Numbered from the stretch's first letter, positions 19,114 through 29,636 are shown. The stretch: DNA of 64,000 nucleotides from Clostridia bacterium (GCA_016278615.1 JADQBM010000037.1:1-64000); one strand, 5' to 3'. The notes: generated by a model not told the origin, from the letters alone. Program-made: numbers and translations.

Positions 19114-19842
19114 TTAACGGCATTCCACTACGATGCCTTCTAAAAGTGGCTCTCCACGAATATCTCTTCTAACGTTCATGGGTGCAATGTTGACTGTATT
19201 CTCTGGCATATCAAATGGATTTATCTCAACGACTCTTGTTCCAGCCCAAGTCGGTTCTTGCTCATAAGGTGCTGTCCGACTGAGTATAGCAGAATACCTT
19301 TCTTCACCCATCAGTAGCGTTCCCACATAAGCATCAAAATCTCCAATATTTTGAGGCGTTGGCAGCCCTAAAGCAGCAAAGGTTATCGCATAATTCCCAT
19401 CGCCTGCTGGATGAATATATACAACCCCTCCTGTTATTTCAGGAAATGCCGTTGGGGTATCTGAAGTTCGATTGAGTACAATGGCACATCCTTTGTATCG
19501 CTCATCCGCTGCAGGAATACAGATGCGCTGCCCAACGAATAATATATTTGGATTCGTAATTTGTGGGTTGACAAACAATATCTGAGCAAGAGGCACTCTA
19601 AATTTTTGAGCAATGATATTTAAATTCTCACCACTTTTAATGGTATAAAACTCACCACTGCATCTAATGGGCACACAAATTTGCTGCCCGATATATAAAA
19701 TGTTTGGATTCGAAATCTGTGGATTTGCCAATATTAAGTCTTGTATTGAAACATTATATTGAGCTGCTATACCATAAAAAGTATCCCCAGCTTTAATAAA
19801 ATAAGTAACACCTTGACATTCCCTCTGTAAATAATGAACCAT
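19114..19842 (-). CDS. Protein with two LysM domains
   Basis: YFIKAGDTFYGIAAQYNVSIQDLILANPQI and FYTIKSGENLNIIAQKFRVPLAQILFVNPQI repeats. Confidence 0.9.
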   Translation of the reverse strand: MVHYLQRECQGVTYFIKAGDTFYGIAAQYNVSIQDLILANPQISNPNILYIGQQICVPIRCSGEFYTIKSGENLNIIAQKFRVPLAQILFVNPQITNPNILFVGQRICIPAADERYKGCAIVLNRTSDTPTAFPEITGGVVYIHPAGDGNYAITFAALGLPTPQNIGDFDAYVGTLLMGEERYSAILSRTAPYEQEPTWAGTRVVEINPFDMPENTVNIAPMNVRRDIRGEPLLEGIVVECR

Positions 19843-19909
19843 CTTTCCATCTCCTTAAAAAAAATTCCTGCTAATAGCATGATATTCAAATTAGTAAGAT
19901 AGTGATACA

Positions 19910-19955
19910 GGAGATTAGAGATTAGAGATTAGGTGGCAGGGGACAGGGGACTGAA
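19910..19955. repeat. Low-complexity gagattagagattag / ggcaggggacagggga repeat
   Basis: Reverse-complement relative of the 336-432 repeat. Confidence 0.6.
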
Positions 19956-19974
19956 AGCTGAAATATTAAGGATA

Positions 19975-20084
19975 AGTGTAAGTTAAATACTATGTGTTAA
20001 ATAATAAGTATTGAGTGAGTGAAAATCTAATGAAAACCTGTTTTAAAGAACTTATTATTTATTTTTTAATATTCAACTTACACT
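19975..20084. repeat. Imperfect ~34-bp-arm inverted repeat
   Basis: agtgtaagttaaatac...aaataataag (19975-20008) vs cttattattt...aacttacact (20051-20084). Confidence 0.7.
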
Positions 20085-20114
20085 ACTCTGAAAGAGTTTA
20101 TTTACACTTAATAC

Positions 20115-21239
20115 TTAGAGCGTAATTTTATTTAAGTCTGTAAGATACTCTACAACCTCTTGGGGTTTTCCTCTAAAAACAATTTTCTCTACGTTTTTTT
20201 GTATCTGGTATTCATACATAGGGTCATAATACTCTTTTAAGAGCATGTCTATCCATTTTTCGTGAGAAACAGAATTTCCGAAAATCATTTGTTGGTTATA
20301 GGCAAATTCAAATAAATTCACGAGGCGTTTGTAACGTTCTCCACCCAGACGCTTTTTCAGCTTACTCATACTACTGCTTATATACGCATACCACTCTGAT
20401 AGGCCCTGTTCTTCTCCAAATGTTGTAACATATTCCTTCTGAGATTGAATCACATATTCATTCATGGTGTTTTGTACACGCTGATCAAAAGGCAATTCCA
20501 ATAATACCAATTCTCCAAGATTAAAATACTGATATAATGGTTCTGGAATACGGCACTTGCCTATATTGGTCCCTTCATCTTCTAATATCATATACTTATA
20601 CGCTTCTTGTTCATGCTGAATCAAGGCATAAGCCAAATCATTTTCAAAGCTGATTTGAGTCGGTTGGGGTGTAAGTTGCCCACCGAAAGAAGATCCTCGG
20701 TGATTGGAAATACCTTCCAAATCAATAGAATTATTAAGACTTTTTAATAATTGAGTTTTGCCAGAACCAGTGTATCCCCCTAATAAAACAGGGATACTCT
20801 TTTGCATGTCAGGGTTTAGAGCGTTAAGAAGAAAATTTCTAAAAGCTTTATACCCCCCCTCCAGTCTCATCACTTTCTTCCCAGTTGCCTCAAAAATCCA
20901 TCTTTGACTTATTTGTGACCGTAGGCCGCCTCTAAAACAATAAAGCATACCCTCTGGGTTTTGGGTAATAAAAGAAACCCAAGCTTCAATTCTTTCTTGC
21001 CTCTTTTCCCCTGTTACCAATTCATGTCCCAACTTAACAGCTTCGTCACTTCCTTTTTTTGCATAGCAAGTACCTACCAAATGTCTCTCTTCATCATTCA
21101 TAAGAGGTAAATTGACAGCATTAATAAAAGCACCCTGCTTGAATTCCAAGGGTGCACGCACATCTATAAGGGGGATTTCCCCGGTAACAATTCCTTTAAA
21201 ATCTCTATTAGTATGGGTTATCATATTAAACACTTCCAT
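20115..21239 (-). CDS. mnmH: tRNA 2-selenouridine synthase (rhodanese plus P-loop)
   Basis: IDVRAPLEFKQGAFINAVNLPLMNDEERHLVGTCYAKKGSDEAVKLGHELV, CFRGGLRS, GYTGSGKTQLL. Confidence 0.95.
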   Translation of the reverse strand: MEVFNMITHTNRDFKGIVTGEIPLIDVRAPLEFKQGAFINAVNLPLMNDEERHLVGTCYAKKGSDEAVKLGHELVTGEKRQERIEAWVSFITQNPEGMLYCFRGGLRSQISQRWIFEATGKKVMRLEGGYKAFRNFLLNALNPDMQKSIPVLLGGYTGSGKTQLLKSLNNSIDLEGISNHRGSSFGGQLTPQPTQISFENDLAYALIQHEQEAYKYMILEDEGTNIGKCRIPEPLYQYFNLGELVLLELPFDQRVQNTMNEYVIQSQKEYVTTFGEEQGLSEWYAYISSSMSKLKKRLGGERYKRLVNLFEFAYNQQMIFGNSVSHEKWIDMLLKEYYDPMYEYQIQKNVEKIVFRGKPQEVVEYLTDLNKITL

Positions 21240-22270
21240 TATTTTACTGTAATGAGCTTCTCATTTCTTTCACAGGTTTGTCCGATGCTACTAAGGGATA
21301 AACCTGCTGCAGTAGTTACATTTATAAATTCCGGAACACTTTCCTTTCGAACAATCACCAAAAGCCCACCGGAAGTTTGGGCATCACATAAAATCCATTT
21401 CTGCTCTTCCGTCATTTCATTGATGGCATGCCCATAGCTTTTAAAGTTATTCCTTGTCCCTCCTGAAATACAATCCATTTCAAAATATTTTTTTGTATTC
21501 GGTAGCAATGGCACTTGGTCATACCAAATAGTAGCAGAAATTCCGCTGCCTTCACAAATTTCACCCAAATGCCCCAGCAATCCAAACCCTGTCACGTCTG
21601 TTAGCGCCACAACGCCATTTATAGTCGAAATCTCCGTGCCAATTTTATTAAGGGTGCACATGGCTTCAATCGCTACATCTATGTGAGTGGGTTCAATTTT
21701 CTTTCTTTTTTGTGCCGTGGTTAAAATACCGATACCAAGTGGTTTGGTTAAAAATATTTCGCATTCAGGTTCTGCTTTATTGTTTTGCTTTAACTGTTTG
21801 TTTTGTACAATGCCAGTTACTGCCAGTCCAAAGATGGGTTCCGGCGCATCAATGGAATGCCCACCGGCAAGAGGAATCCCTGCATCACCACATGCCGCGC
21901 GGCCACCTTCCAAAACTTGTCTCGCCACATCTGTTGAAAGTAGCTCTAAAGGCCATCCTAAAATTGCAATGGCCATAAGAGGTTTGCCACCCATAGCATA
22001 AATATCGCTGATGGCATTGGTAGCAGCAATCTTACCAAAAGTGAAGGGGTCATCCACGATGGGCATAAAAAAATCCGTCGTACTGAGAATCGAGGTCCCA
22101 TTTCCCAAATCATAAGCAGCCGCATCATCTTTACTACTGTTGCCCACCAGTAGGTTTGGATATTTAATAATATCCTTATTTGTTTTTATTATGGTTTCTA
22201 ATATCTCTGGAGATATTTTACACCCACATCCCGCACCGTGACTGTATTCAGTTAATTTTATGTTCTTCAT
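21239..22270 (-). CDS. selD: Selenide, water dikinase (Cys form)
   Basis: SHGAGCGCK active-site region; [30 protein letters not shown]; overlaps mnmH start. Confidence 0.96.
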   Translation of the reverse strand: MKNIKLTEYSHGAGCGCKISPEILETIIKTNKDIIKYPNLLVGNSSKDDAAAYDLGNGTSILSTTDFFMPIVDDPFTFGKIAATNAISDIYAMGGKPLMAIAILGWPLELLSTDVARQVLEGGRAACGDAGIPLAGGHSIDAPEPIFGLAVTGIVQNKQLKQNNKAEPECEIFLTKPLGIGILTTAQKRKKIEPTHIDVAIEAMCTLNKIGTEISTINGVVALTDVTGFGLLGHLGEICEGSGISATIWYDQVPLLPNTKKYFEMDCISGGTRNNFKSYGHAINEMTEEQKWILCDAQTSGGLLVIVRKESVPEFINVTTAAGLSLSSIGQTCERNEKLITVK

Positions 22271-22488
22271 TAATTACATCCTCTTCGCTATTAAATTTGA
22301 TAATAAATATTATATCATATTCGTATTACTCTATTCTATAAACCCATATATAAAATCAACGAACACAAATAGAATTAAAAATCTTATCTATCCTAAAATA
22401 GAAAAAGAGACGCGTCAGAATTTTGACATGTCTCTTTGAACTTAAAAAACAATATATTTTTTTCCATTATGGATTGAGGTATATATAT

Positions 22489-23142
22489 CTACTTTGTCAT
22501 TTCTTTCAACTTTGAGCTCACCATTATAGTTGCTTCTGTCGCCTCCATGACCTGGTCAATTGAATAGTCTGAATTTATTTCAGTGAGCACCAGTCCAGAT
22601 GGTGTAACTTCTATAACACCCATTTCTGTAACAATCATATCTACAACCCTTAATGCTGTATATGGAAGGGTACACTTTTTTAGAATTTTGTGCTTACCCT
22701 TATTGGTGTGTTGCATGGCAATGATAACCTTTTTAGCTCCTACCACAAGATCCATAGCGCCACCCATTCCCGGAAGCATAACACCAGGAATGATCCAATT
22801 GGCGAGATTTCCTTCTTCATCTACTTGGAGCGCTCCTAAAACCGTTATATCAACATGGTGCCCCCTAATAATTCCAAAAGAAGTTGCACTATCAAAAAAT
22901 GAAGCGCCAGATTTAATGGTTACATATTGGGCGCCTGCATTGATTAAATCCACATCTTCTTGGCCCTTTTCAGGAGCAGGACCCAGCCCTAAAAATCCAT
23001 TCTCGGACTGAAACGTGATATCATAATCATCAGGAATATAGTTGGCAACTTTTGTAGGGAGACCAATGCCAAGGTTCACAACATCTCCATCCTTTAACTC
23101 TTTTGCCACTCTTTTAGCGATCATTTCCTTTACATCTGCCAT
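22489..23142 (-). CDS. ctfB: CoA-transferase subunit B (acetoacetate/butyrate CoA-transferase type)
   Basis: [29 protein letters not shown]; paired with subunit A. Confidence 0.92.
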   Translation of the reverse strand: MADVKEMIAKRVAKELKDGDVVNLGIGLPTKVANYIPDDYDITFQSENGFLGLGPAPEKGQEDVDLINAGAQYVTIKSGASFFDSATSFGIIRGHHVDITVLGALQVDEEGNLANWIIPGVMLPGMGGAMDLVVGAKKVIIAMQHTNKGKHKILKKCTLPYTALRVVDMIVTEMGVIEVTPSGLVLTEINSDYSIDQVMEATEATIMVSSKLKEMTK

Positions 23143-23798
23143 GGTTTCTCGCCTCCTACAATTACATCTACAAATATTCCAGGTGTCATGACATTATTAG
23201 GGTCTATTTCTCCAACTTCTACAATCTTTTCTGTCGCAACTATAACTGTATCTGCCGCCATTGCCATTAATGGGTTAAAGTTCCTTGTGGATTCGTTGTA
23301 CCAGACATTCCCTTTTTTATCTGTAACCGATCCCCTAATCAATGCAAAATCTGCTTTCAATGGCATTTCTAATAGATACTCTTTTCCTTCTATTGTTATG
23401 ACTTGTTTGCCCTCGGCTACAATGGTCCCAACTCCTGTAGGGGTTAAAACGCCACCTAACCCAGTCCCTCCTGCTCTTATCCTTTCAGCAAGTGTTCCTT
23501 GTGGCACTAAAATAACTTCCAATTCTCCACGATCCATTTGTTGTCCTACCTCAGGATTTAAGCCGACATGGGAAGCAATTAAAGTTTTGACCTGTTTATT
23601 GGCAATGAGTTTTGCAACGCCTCTTTTAGGATAAGCCCCATCGTTACAGATGATAACCAAATCCTTTATTCCCTTTAAAACCAGAGCATCCATTAAAATT
23701 TCAGGCGTACCTGTTCCCATGAAGCCTCCCACCATAATGACAGATCCATCTTTGATAGGAGCTATGGCTTCTTCAAGGGTCTTTATCTTTTTCTGCAT
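23130..23798 (-). CDS. ctfA: CoA-transferase subunit A
   Basis: [41 protein letters not shown]. Confidence 0.92.
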   Translation of the reverse strand: MQKKIKTLEEAIAPIKDGSVIMVGGFMGTGTPEILMDALVLKGIKDLVIICNDGAYPKRGVAKLIANKQVKTLIASHVGLNPEVGQQMDRGELEVILVPQGTLAERIRAGGTGLGGVLTPTGVGTIVAEGKQVITIEGKEYLLEMPLKADFALIRGSVTDKKGNVWYNESTRNFNPLMAMAADTVIVATEKIVEVGEIDPNNVMTPGIFVDVIVGGEKPWQM

Positions 23799-23893
23799 AC
23801 TTTGCTCCCCCCTTTATATTTATAATACTTTAATAATTGGAAAAACCGTTCAAATAAATTTAATTTCTTTTTTGACATATTATTATACGACAT

Positions 23894-24733
23894 TTATTCG
23901 CATTCTCTTTTTCTTAGACTTAGAATTCTTCTTGCTTCTTCAGGTGTTGCAATATCTCTTTTTAGAATATTAGCTAATTTGACAACTTTCTCCACTAAGG
24001 CCCCATTACTTCTGGCTAGTACGCCTTTTTCTAAATAGAGATTATCCTCAAACCCTACTCTTACATGCCCACCCATCACAATAGCATTTGCAGCCAAATC
24101 AAATGCGCCTCTACCTATTCCAGTTGCACACCATGTAGCATCTTTTGGTAAAGATTCAACCATATAAACAAGATCCCTTGTTGTAGCAGTCATTGCACCG
24201 TTTACTCCAAGTACGATATTAAAATGCAAAGGCCCATCAATAAGACCCTTTTTATATAGTCTGAGTGCATTATCAATCATTCCTTTTTCAAAGCATTCCA
24301 GTTCTGGTTTAACCCCCAGTGTTTTCATTTTTTGTGCAAATGTATGATTCATGGTTTCTGTATTAACAAATATTAAATCGCCTCCGAAATTACATGTGCC
24401 ACAGTCGAGTGTTGCAATTTCTGGTTTCAGATCAACCGGTTGTAGCCTCTCCTCTGCCGTCATACCAACAGCACCACCCGTGCTTGGTAAGATGATGACA
24501 TCTGGACATGCTTTCCTAATAGCATCAATAGCTTCTTTAAATCTGCCCTTATCTTGGGTAGGGGTACCATCATCCCATCTGACATGCAGGTGTATAACAG
24601 CCGCTCCTGCATCATAAGCAGACTTTGCTTCTTTTATGATTTCTTCAATTGTATATGGCACCGCTGGGTTCATTTCCTTTGTGACTTCTGCACCACAAAT
24701 AGCAGTAGTTATAATTAACTTTTCCATCTTCAT
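23894..24733 (-). CDS. kce: 3-keto-5-aminohexanoate cleavage enzyme (BKACE/DUF849 family)
   Basis: AAVIHLHVRWDDGTPTQDKGRFKEAIDAIR, GHVRVGFEDNLYL motifs; lysine-fermentation neighbours. Confidence 0.92.
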   Translation of the reverse strand: MKMEKLIITTAICGAEVTKEMNPAVPYTIEEIIKEAKSAYDAGAAVIHLHVRWDDGTPTQDKGRFKEAIDAIRKACPDVIILPSTGGAVGMTAEERLQPVDLKPEIATLDCGTCNFGGDLIFVNTETMNHTFAQKMKTLGVKPELECFEKGMIDNALRLYKKGLIDGPLHFNIVLGVNGAMTATTRDLVYMVESLPKDATWCATGIGRGAFDLAANAIVMGGHVRVGFEDNLYLEKGVLARSNGALVEKVVKLANILKRDIATPEEARRILSLRKRECE

Positions 24734-24772
24734 GCCCTTTCTTTCTCTTAGTCTAAAACGATTAGAAATTTA

Positions 24773-25165
24773 TTATTTTTTCCTTTGCTTATGTTCAGGA
24801 GTAACGCATGTTCCTTCTGCAATACATACAACGATTGGTTCCTCTAGAACATCACAAGCAGATTCACTTATATCTGTTCTTGGAACAATTATCTTTCTTG
24901 CTTCAAACTTAATTTTTCTAGATGTTCTTCCTGTTTCAATAATTTCTCCGTAAGCTTCTATATAATCTCCCGCAAATACTGGCGCCTTAAATTCAATCAT
25001 ATTATAAGCTTTAAAAAGTCCTTCATCGCCATCCATTCTTATTAATAACTCTGTGGCTACGTCACCAAATAGCTGAAGCATCCTTGCCCCATCCACAAGA
25101 CCTCCTCCATAATGTGCATCATGTGCTGACATTCTTAATTTAATTAATGAAACTGCTTTTTTCAT
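24773..25165 (-). CDS. kal: 3-aminobutyryl-CoA ammonia lyase-like hot-dog protein
   Basis: [59 protein letters not shown] at the trimmed start; between kce and kdd. Confidence 0.85.
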   Translation of the reverse strand: MKKAVSLIKLRMSAHDAHYGGGLVDGARMLQLFGDVATELLIRMDGDEGLFKAYNMIEFKAPVFAGDYIEAYGEIIETGRTSRKIKFEARKIIVPRTDISESACDVLEEPIVVCIAEGTCVTPEHKQRKK

Positions 25166-25278
25166 CTTTTCAATCCTCCCAATATAGCAATAGCACTTGT
25201 AATATATTTTGAAATCACATTTAGGATAATTAGATTCCTTCACCTTCTGTGCATAATATGTATCACATAATAATCATC

Positions 25279-26583
25279 TTAATCTATGAACATCAATGAT
25301 AATGCTGGTATATAGGTAATTATCATTAATGCAAATATTGACACTATGAAGAATGGTATAATGTATCTCATCATGCTTTCCATTTTTACTTTACCAACAG
25401 CCGAACCAACGAATAGATTGCATCCGTAAGGAGGTGTACATAGTCCTATTGCAAGGTTAACAGTAATAATAATACCGAAGTGTACGGGATCAACACCATA
25501 ACCAACAACTGCTGGAAGGAGTATTGGCGACATGACAATAATAGCAGGAACCGTATCTAGGAAACAGCCAATTACAAGAAGTACCAAATTAATAAGTAAA
25601 AGCATCACATATTTATTGTCTGTACAGTTCATTAGCATCTCATAGACCATCCTTGGTATTCCCGCGTGAGACAAATAAGTGGAAAATACTGTAGAATATC
25701 CTAAGAGAAATGATGTAATTCCATTTAATACAGCTGCAGCCAGAAACGTTTGATATAAACCTTTCAGTTTCATATCCTTATAGACAAATAAGCTTACGAA
25801 GATAGAATAAACTACAGAAATACATGCGGCTTCAGTAGGTGTGAATATACCGGAATAAATCCCTCCGAGTATAATAAATGGTGATAAAAGCGCCCAGAAT
25901 CCATCCTTGAAGGATATTACAACCTCCTTTAGTCTGTTTAACACAAACTCCTTTAAAGGAACTTCCTTTGATACTTCCTGCTTATCCCCTATATTTAGTT
26001 TCTTACACATGAAGTAATTCATAAATAACAGAATGGTTCCAATAGTAATTCCGGGAACAATTCCTGCTAGGAATAAATCAGATATAGAAGTATTGGTCGT
26101 GGCCCCATATAGAACAAATCCTAAACTTGGAGGTATAATTATGCCTATGATACCTGCAAAGCAAACCAGGGTAGTACAATAAGCAGCATTATAGCCCTTC
26201 TTCTTCATTTCAGGTATCATCATACTTCCAATTGCCGATGTAGTAGCCATTCCTGAACCAGACAAAGCCCCGAAAAACATACATGCAAGTACGGATACAG
26301 CGCCAAGTCCACCCGTAACAAATCCGATTAACTTGTCACAGAAATTAACTATCCTGGCTGCGATACCACCAGTAGACATGATAACGCCTGCCAACATAAA
26401 AAACGGTATTGCAAGTACTGTAAAGGAGTCAATTCCTGCGTAACAATATTGTGCAGTAATTACCATATCTATATTAGTAAAATAGTACAAAATAAGCATC
26501 GTAGCGCCACCGATGGCAAAACCTACTGGAACCCCTAATAGTATAAATGAAAACAGGACAAAGAATAAAACTAATACTTGCAT
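25279..26583 (-). CDS. TRAP transporter large permease (DctM)
   Basis: 434 aa multi-TM, VPVGFAIGG, PFFMLAGVIMSTGGIAARI, IIPPSLGFVLYG. Confidence 0.95.
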   Translation of the reverse strand: MQVLVLFFVLFSFILLGVPVGFAIGGATMLILYYFTNIDMVITAQYCYAGIDSFTVLAIPFFMLAGVIMSTGGIAARIVNFCDKLIGFVTGGLGAVSVLACMFFGALSGSGMATTSAIGSMMIPEMKKKGYNAAYCTTLVCFAGIIGIIIPPSLGFVLYGATTNTSISDLFLAGIVPGITIGTILLFMNYFMCKKLNIGDKQEVSKEVPLKEFVLNRLKEVVISFKDGFWALLSPFIILGGIYSGIFTPTEAACISVVYSIFVSLFVYKDMKLKGLYQTFLAAAVLNGITSFLLGYSTVFSTYLSHAGIPRMVYEMLMNCTDNKYVMLLLINLVLLVIGCFLDTVPAIIVMSPILLPAVVGYGVDPVHFGIIITVNLAIGLCTPPYGCNLFVGSAVGKVKMESMMRYIIPFFIVSIFALMIITYIPALSLMFID

Positions 26584-27098
26584 TACATATCCCTCCCTTC
26601 TTCAGGCTCACCTGCTTTAAAGTTTTTAATTGATTCCCAGATATAGCCTAACGATCTTAATGCCATGAGCGAGCATCCGATAGGGATTGCAATATAGCCC
26701 CAAGCAAGGCTTATTTGAAGACAAATAAATTTAGAACCTGCCCAGAATATACTCATATAGATACCGTAATAAATCGTAACAGCACAGATTCCAATAACAA
26801 TAATTGAGGAAATAATATTTATAACTTGTGCCTTTTTATAAGAAAATTTGTCTACGAGCATGGTTATCTTTATATGCTCTCCCCTCTTGGCACCAAGACT
26901 AATACCTATCCAAGTAAGCCATTCAAAGAGGAAACGTCCAAGCTCTTCTGACCAATATAAAGAATTATTAAAAACATACCTCATGATAACCTGAAGAAAA
27001 ATATCTGCTACCAAAACTGCGAATATCGTTACCAAGAATATTTCCTCAAAGTGATTATAAAAGTTTAGCAAGCGATTTTCTTTCATCACTATCTCCAA
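26583..27098 (-). CDS. TRAP transporter small permease (DctQ)
   Basis: 4-TM, VIMRYVFNNSLYWSEELGRFLFEWLTWIGISLGAKRGEHI. Confidence 0.95.
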   Translation of the reverse strand: MEIVMKENRLLNFYNHFEEIFLVTIFAVLVADIFLQVIMRYVFNNSLYWSEELGRFLFEWLTWIGISLGAKRGEHIKITMLVDKFSYKKAQVINIISSIIVIGICAVTIYYGIYMSIFWAGSKFICLQISLAWGYIAIPIGCSLMALRSLGYIWESIKNFKAGEPEEGRDM

Positions 27099-27168
27099 TT
27101 CTGATTTTATATCTAAAACATACGAATAATTGCCTTAATAATACCATTATTTAGAAATATAAGAATAC

Positions 27169-27199
27169 ATCTGGGTCGAACTAAAGGTCCAACCCAGAT
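27169..27199. terminator. Hairpin between dctP and dctQ
   Basis: atctgggt...acccagat. Confidence 0.6.
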
Positions 27200-27254
27200 A
27201 GAATATTACAGATTGTTTTATTAATACATGACAAATGTTATTCAATACTTACAC

Positions 27255-28295
27255 TTATTTTCCTGCAGTCGCTAAGAAAGCATCAAATATTTCTGCACCT
27301 GTTCTTTCTCTTTGCATTTCATATACGCTTTCACATTCCATGTACAAAGCATCTTTTTCTTCTTTTGTTAATTCATAGACAGTTGCGCCAGCATCTAAGA
27401 AATTCTGAACATATACCTCTTCCAATGCTCTTTCATCTGCTCTTTGCATTTCACAAGTTTGCTTAATACCTTCTAAGAAAATGGGTTTGATATCTTCAGG
27501 CAGTGAGTCCATGAATTTTGTTGATGTCATAACAGTATAAGGTGAACTTTGATGCTCTGTTAGTGTTACATATTGGGCATTTTCATAAAATTTGAAATCA
27601 TTGAAGACACCTAATGAATGATCAAGTCCATCAATTGTGCCTTGTACAAGTGAAGTATAAACCTCGCCCCATGCCATAGGCGTTGGATTAGCACCAAGAG
27701 CCTTCCATATAGCAAGATTCATATCTGTTGGAGTAATACGAAGCTTGTATCCTTTTAAGTCATCTGTATTATGATATACTTTTTCTGTGCTGATCAAAGA
27801 CTTCATCCCATTGTACATGAAATCAAGGCAGTAATATCCGGAGTCTTCTAAAAGCTCGTTATAAAGATCAAGGCCACCTTTTTCAAAGCTACCAGTTACC
27901 CAATCATCATATGAATCATAGAGAAACGGTAGATCTACAACGTCCAGCCTGTTACCAATGATAGATCCAGGCACGCCTGAAAGCCCAAAATAAATTTCAA
28001 CTGTTCCAAGTAAAAGTCCCTTACACGCTTCTGGATCATCCCCAAGTTGACCATCAGGGTAAACTTCAACTACAACTCTTCCGTCTGTCTGTTCTGCCAT
28101 GTACTCTTTGAACCATTGGCAAGCAACATTTGTTGATCTACTACTTGTGTCTGTATTGCTGATTTTAATAACAATTGGCTCTTGGTTCTCAGAATCTGTG
28201 TTAGCGTCTTCGCCTCTTCCACTTGCACACCCCACTACTGTTACTAAAAGTAGGGCAACAACCAGGATAATGGCCATTACTTTCTTGATTTTCAT
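27255..28295 (-). CDS. TRAP transporter substrate-binding lipoprotein (DctP)
   Basis: Lipobox VVGCASG; DctP motifs (LKGYKLRITPTDMNLAIWKALGANPTPMAWGEVYTSLVQGTIDGLD). Confidence 0.95.
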   Translation of the reverse strand: MKIKKVMAIILVVALLLVTVVGCASGRGEDANTDSENQEPIVIKISNTDTSSRSTNVACQWFKEYMAEQTDGRVVVEVYPDGQLGDDPEACKGLLLGTVEIYFGLSGVPGSIIGNRLDVVDLPFLYDSYDDWVTGSFEKGGLDLYNELLEDSGYYCLDFMYNGMKSLISTEKVYHNTDDLKGYKLRITPTDMNLAIWKALGANPTPMAWGEVYTSLVQGTIDGLDHSLGVFNDFKFYENAQYVTLTEHQSSPYTVMTSTKFMDSLPEDIKPIFLEGIKQTCEMQRADERALEEVYVQNFLDAGATVYELTKEEKDALYMECESVYEMQRERTGAEIFDAFLATAGK

Positions 28296-28390
28296 ACTTT
28301 CTCCTCCTTTAAACTTTTAAATGTCAATAGCCTTTAATATCAGGCTTTTATATAAACATTCAGGGAGTGACCTTCACACCTTGATGTCTA

Positions 28391-29431
28391 CTACGGTTTA
28401 CAATATCGGTTTATAAAATATTCTCTCAGCTTTTGATTATTTCTAATAATATCAAAAGTAATCTCTGCATGACCCGGATAGTAGCCATTTCCAATAATCA
28501 TCGAAACGTATTTTTTTATTCCCTCAGCTCCTAATGAAGCTTTCACAAAATCTGTGCTCATACTAAAAAAATAAATCTTTCCAATATCCTTAGTTACCAG
28601 GATAGTTGAGAGTTCAGTATCGGGAACATTAACGGTACTTACAGTAAAATCTGCCAGACGTCCGTCCATTGCCTCCATATATCTGTTATAAGTATCTATA
28701 GGTTCCTGCCCATTCACCTGCAACACGACATCTGCAATTTCCAGCTCCCTTACAATGTCACACTGCACTTTAGAATGTTCTAGACAAACAACTTTTCCAT
28801 TTGGTGCTACTCGTTTCTTTGCTTCTGCCAGACAAAGTAGCCCAGCCTTACCAGCACCTATTATGACAACCACATCCCCAGGCTTTGCATTCATAGCCAC
28901 CTGCGCAGGAGCGCCAGCTACATCCATAATGGCCAAACTTAAGTTTTGACCTAAATCTTCAGGAATTTTTGTATAGATTCCGCTTTCAAACAAAATAGCA
29001 TTTGCTTTGCAAAACACCTGCTCAGTATCCACATCAATATGATGAATTTCAGAAATTCTCAATGGCGTAAGGGATAATGAAACCAATGTTGCAATCTTAT
29101 CTCCTGGCTGGATATCTATCTTGCCTTTTAAATCTTCACCAATTTCTTTTACGATGCCAATAAGCATACCTCCCGACTTTGTTACCGGGTCCTGGAATTT
29201 GCCTCTTTCTTCAACAATTTCTAATATGGCTTGTTTGATTTTGTCTATGTTTCTACCGCATTCATTCTTAATCCGCCCAAACGCAGTAGAGGTAGGTTGA
29301 AGTGCAATAACATCAATTAGTATTTCATTTGAAAAAATTTTAGGATCATTGTTAATCTTTTCTGCAGCCTGTGGTAGTAAACCTTTAGGTGTAATGACAC
29401 GATGGCTGCCGTACTGATTACCTTTCATCAC
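28391..29431 (-). CDS. kdd: L-erythro-3,5-diaminohexanoate dehydrogenase
   Basis: MKGNQYGSHRVITPKGLLPQAAEKINND...; IIGAGKAGLLCLAEAKKRV Rossmann motif; next to kal/kce. Confidence 0.9.
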   Translation of the reverse strand: MMKGNQYGSHRVITPKGLLPQAAEKINNDPKIFSNEILIDVIALQPTSTAFGRIKNECGRNIDKIKQAILEIVEERGKFQDPVTKSGGMLIGIVKEIGEDLKGKIDIQPGDKIATLVSLSLTPLRISEIHHIDVDTEQVFCKANAILFESGIYTKIPEDLGQNLSLAIMDVAGAPAQVAMNAKPGDVVVIIGAGKAGLLCLAEAKKRVAPNGKVVCLEHSKVQCDIVRELEIADVVLQVNGQEPIDTYNRYMEAMDGRLADFTVSTVNVPDTELSTILVTKDIGKIYFFSMSTDFVKASLGAEGIKKYVSMIIGNGYYPGHAEITFDIIRNNQKLREYFINRYCKP

Positions 29432-29469
29432 TGTCCTCCTTTATAGGAATTTCTACTATAAACAAATGG

Positions 29470-29486
29470 AGCAAGTAATGTGCCAA
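29470..29486 (-). promoter_or_regulatory. Sigma-54 -24/-12 promoter upstream of kdd
   Basis: Minus strand TTGGCACATTACTTGCT, matching TTGGCACNNNNNTTGCW; ~40 bp upstream of the kdd ATG; adjacent gene encodes a GAFTGA-type activator. Confidence 0.88.
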
Positions 29487-29602
29487 GCAGCTGTTTTATT
29501 TTGTTCTACAACACTCTTATTATATTTAATCTCATTTCTTTTCTTAGTTTTGATTGCATATTGTACACTTCCCTTTCTCTTCTTTGTTATATTGCAACAA
29601 AA

Positions 29603-29636
29603 AACGAAAATTCTTTTTATTATAAGAATTTTCGTT
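29603..29636. promoter_or_regulatory. 13-bp perfect inverted repeat (8-nt spacer): enhancer/UAS candidate or terminator of the regulator gene
   Basis: aacgaaaattctt-tttattat-aagaattttcgtt; followed on minus strand by a T run. Confidence 0.55.

Noticed and set aside
22583-23634. Plus-strand ORFs of 142 and 148 aa opposite ctfB/ctfA
   Set aside because: Antisense to clear CoA-transferase subunits; no homology recognised
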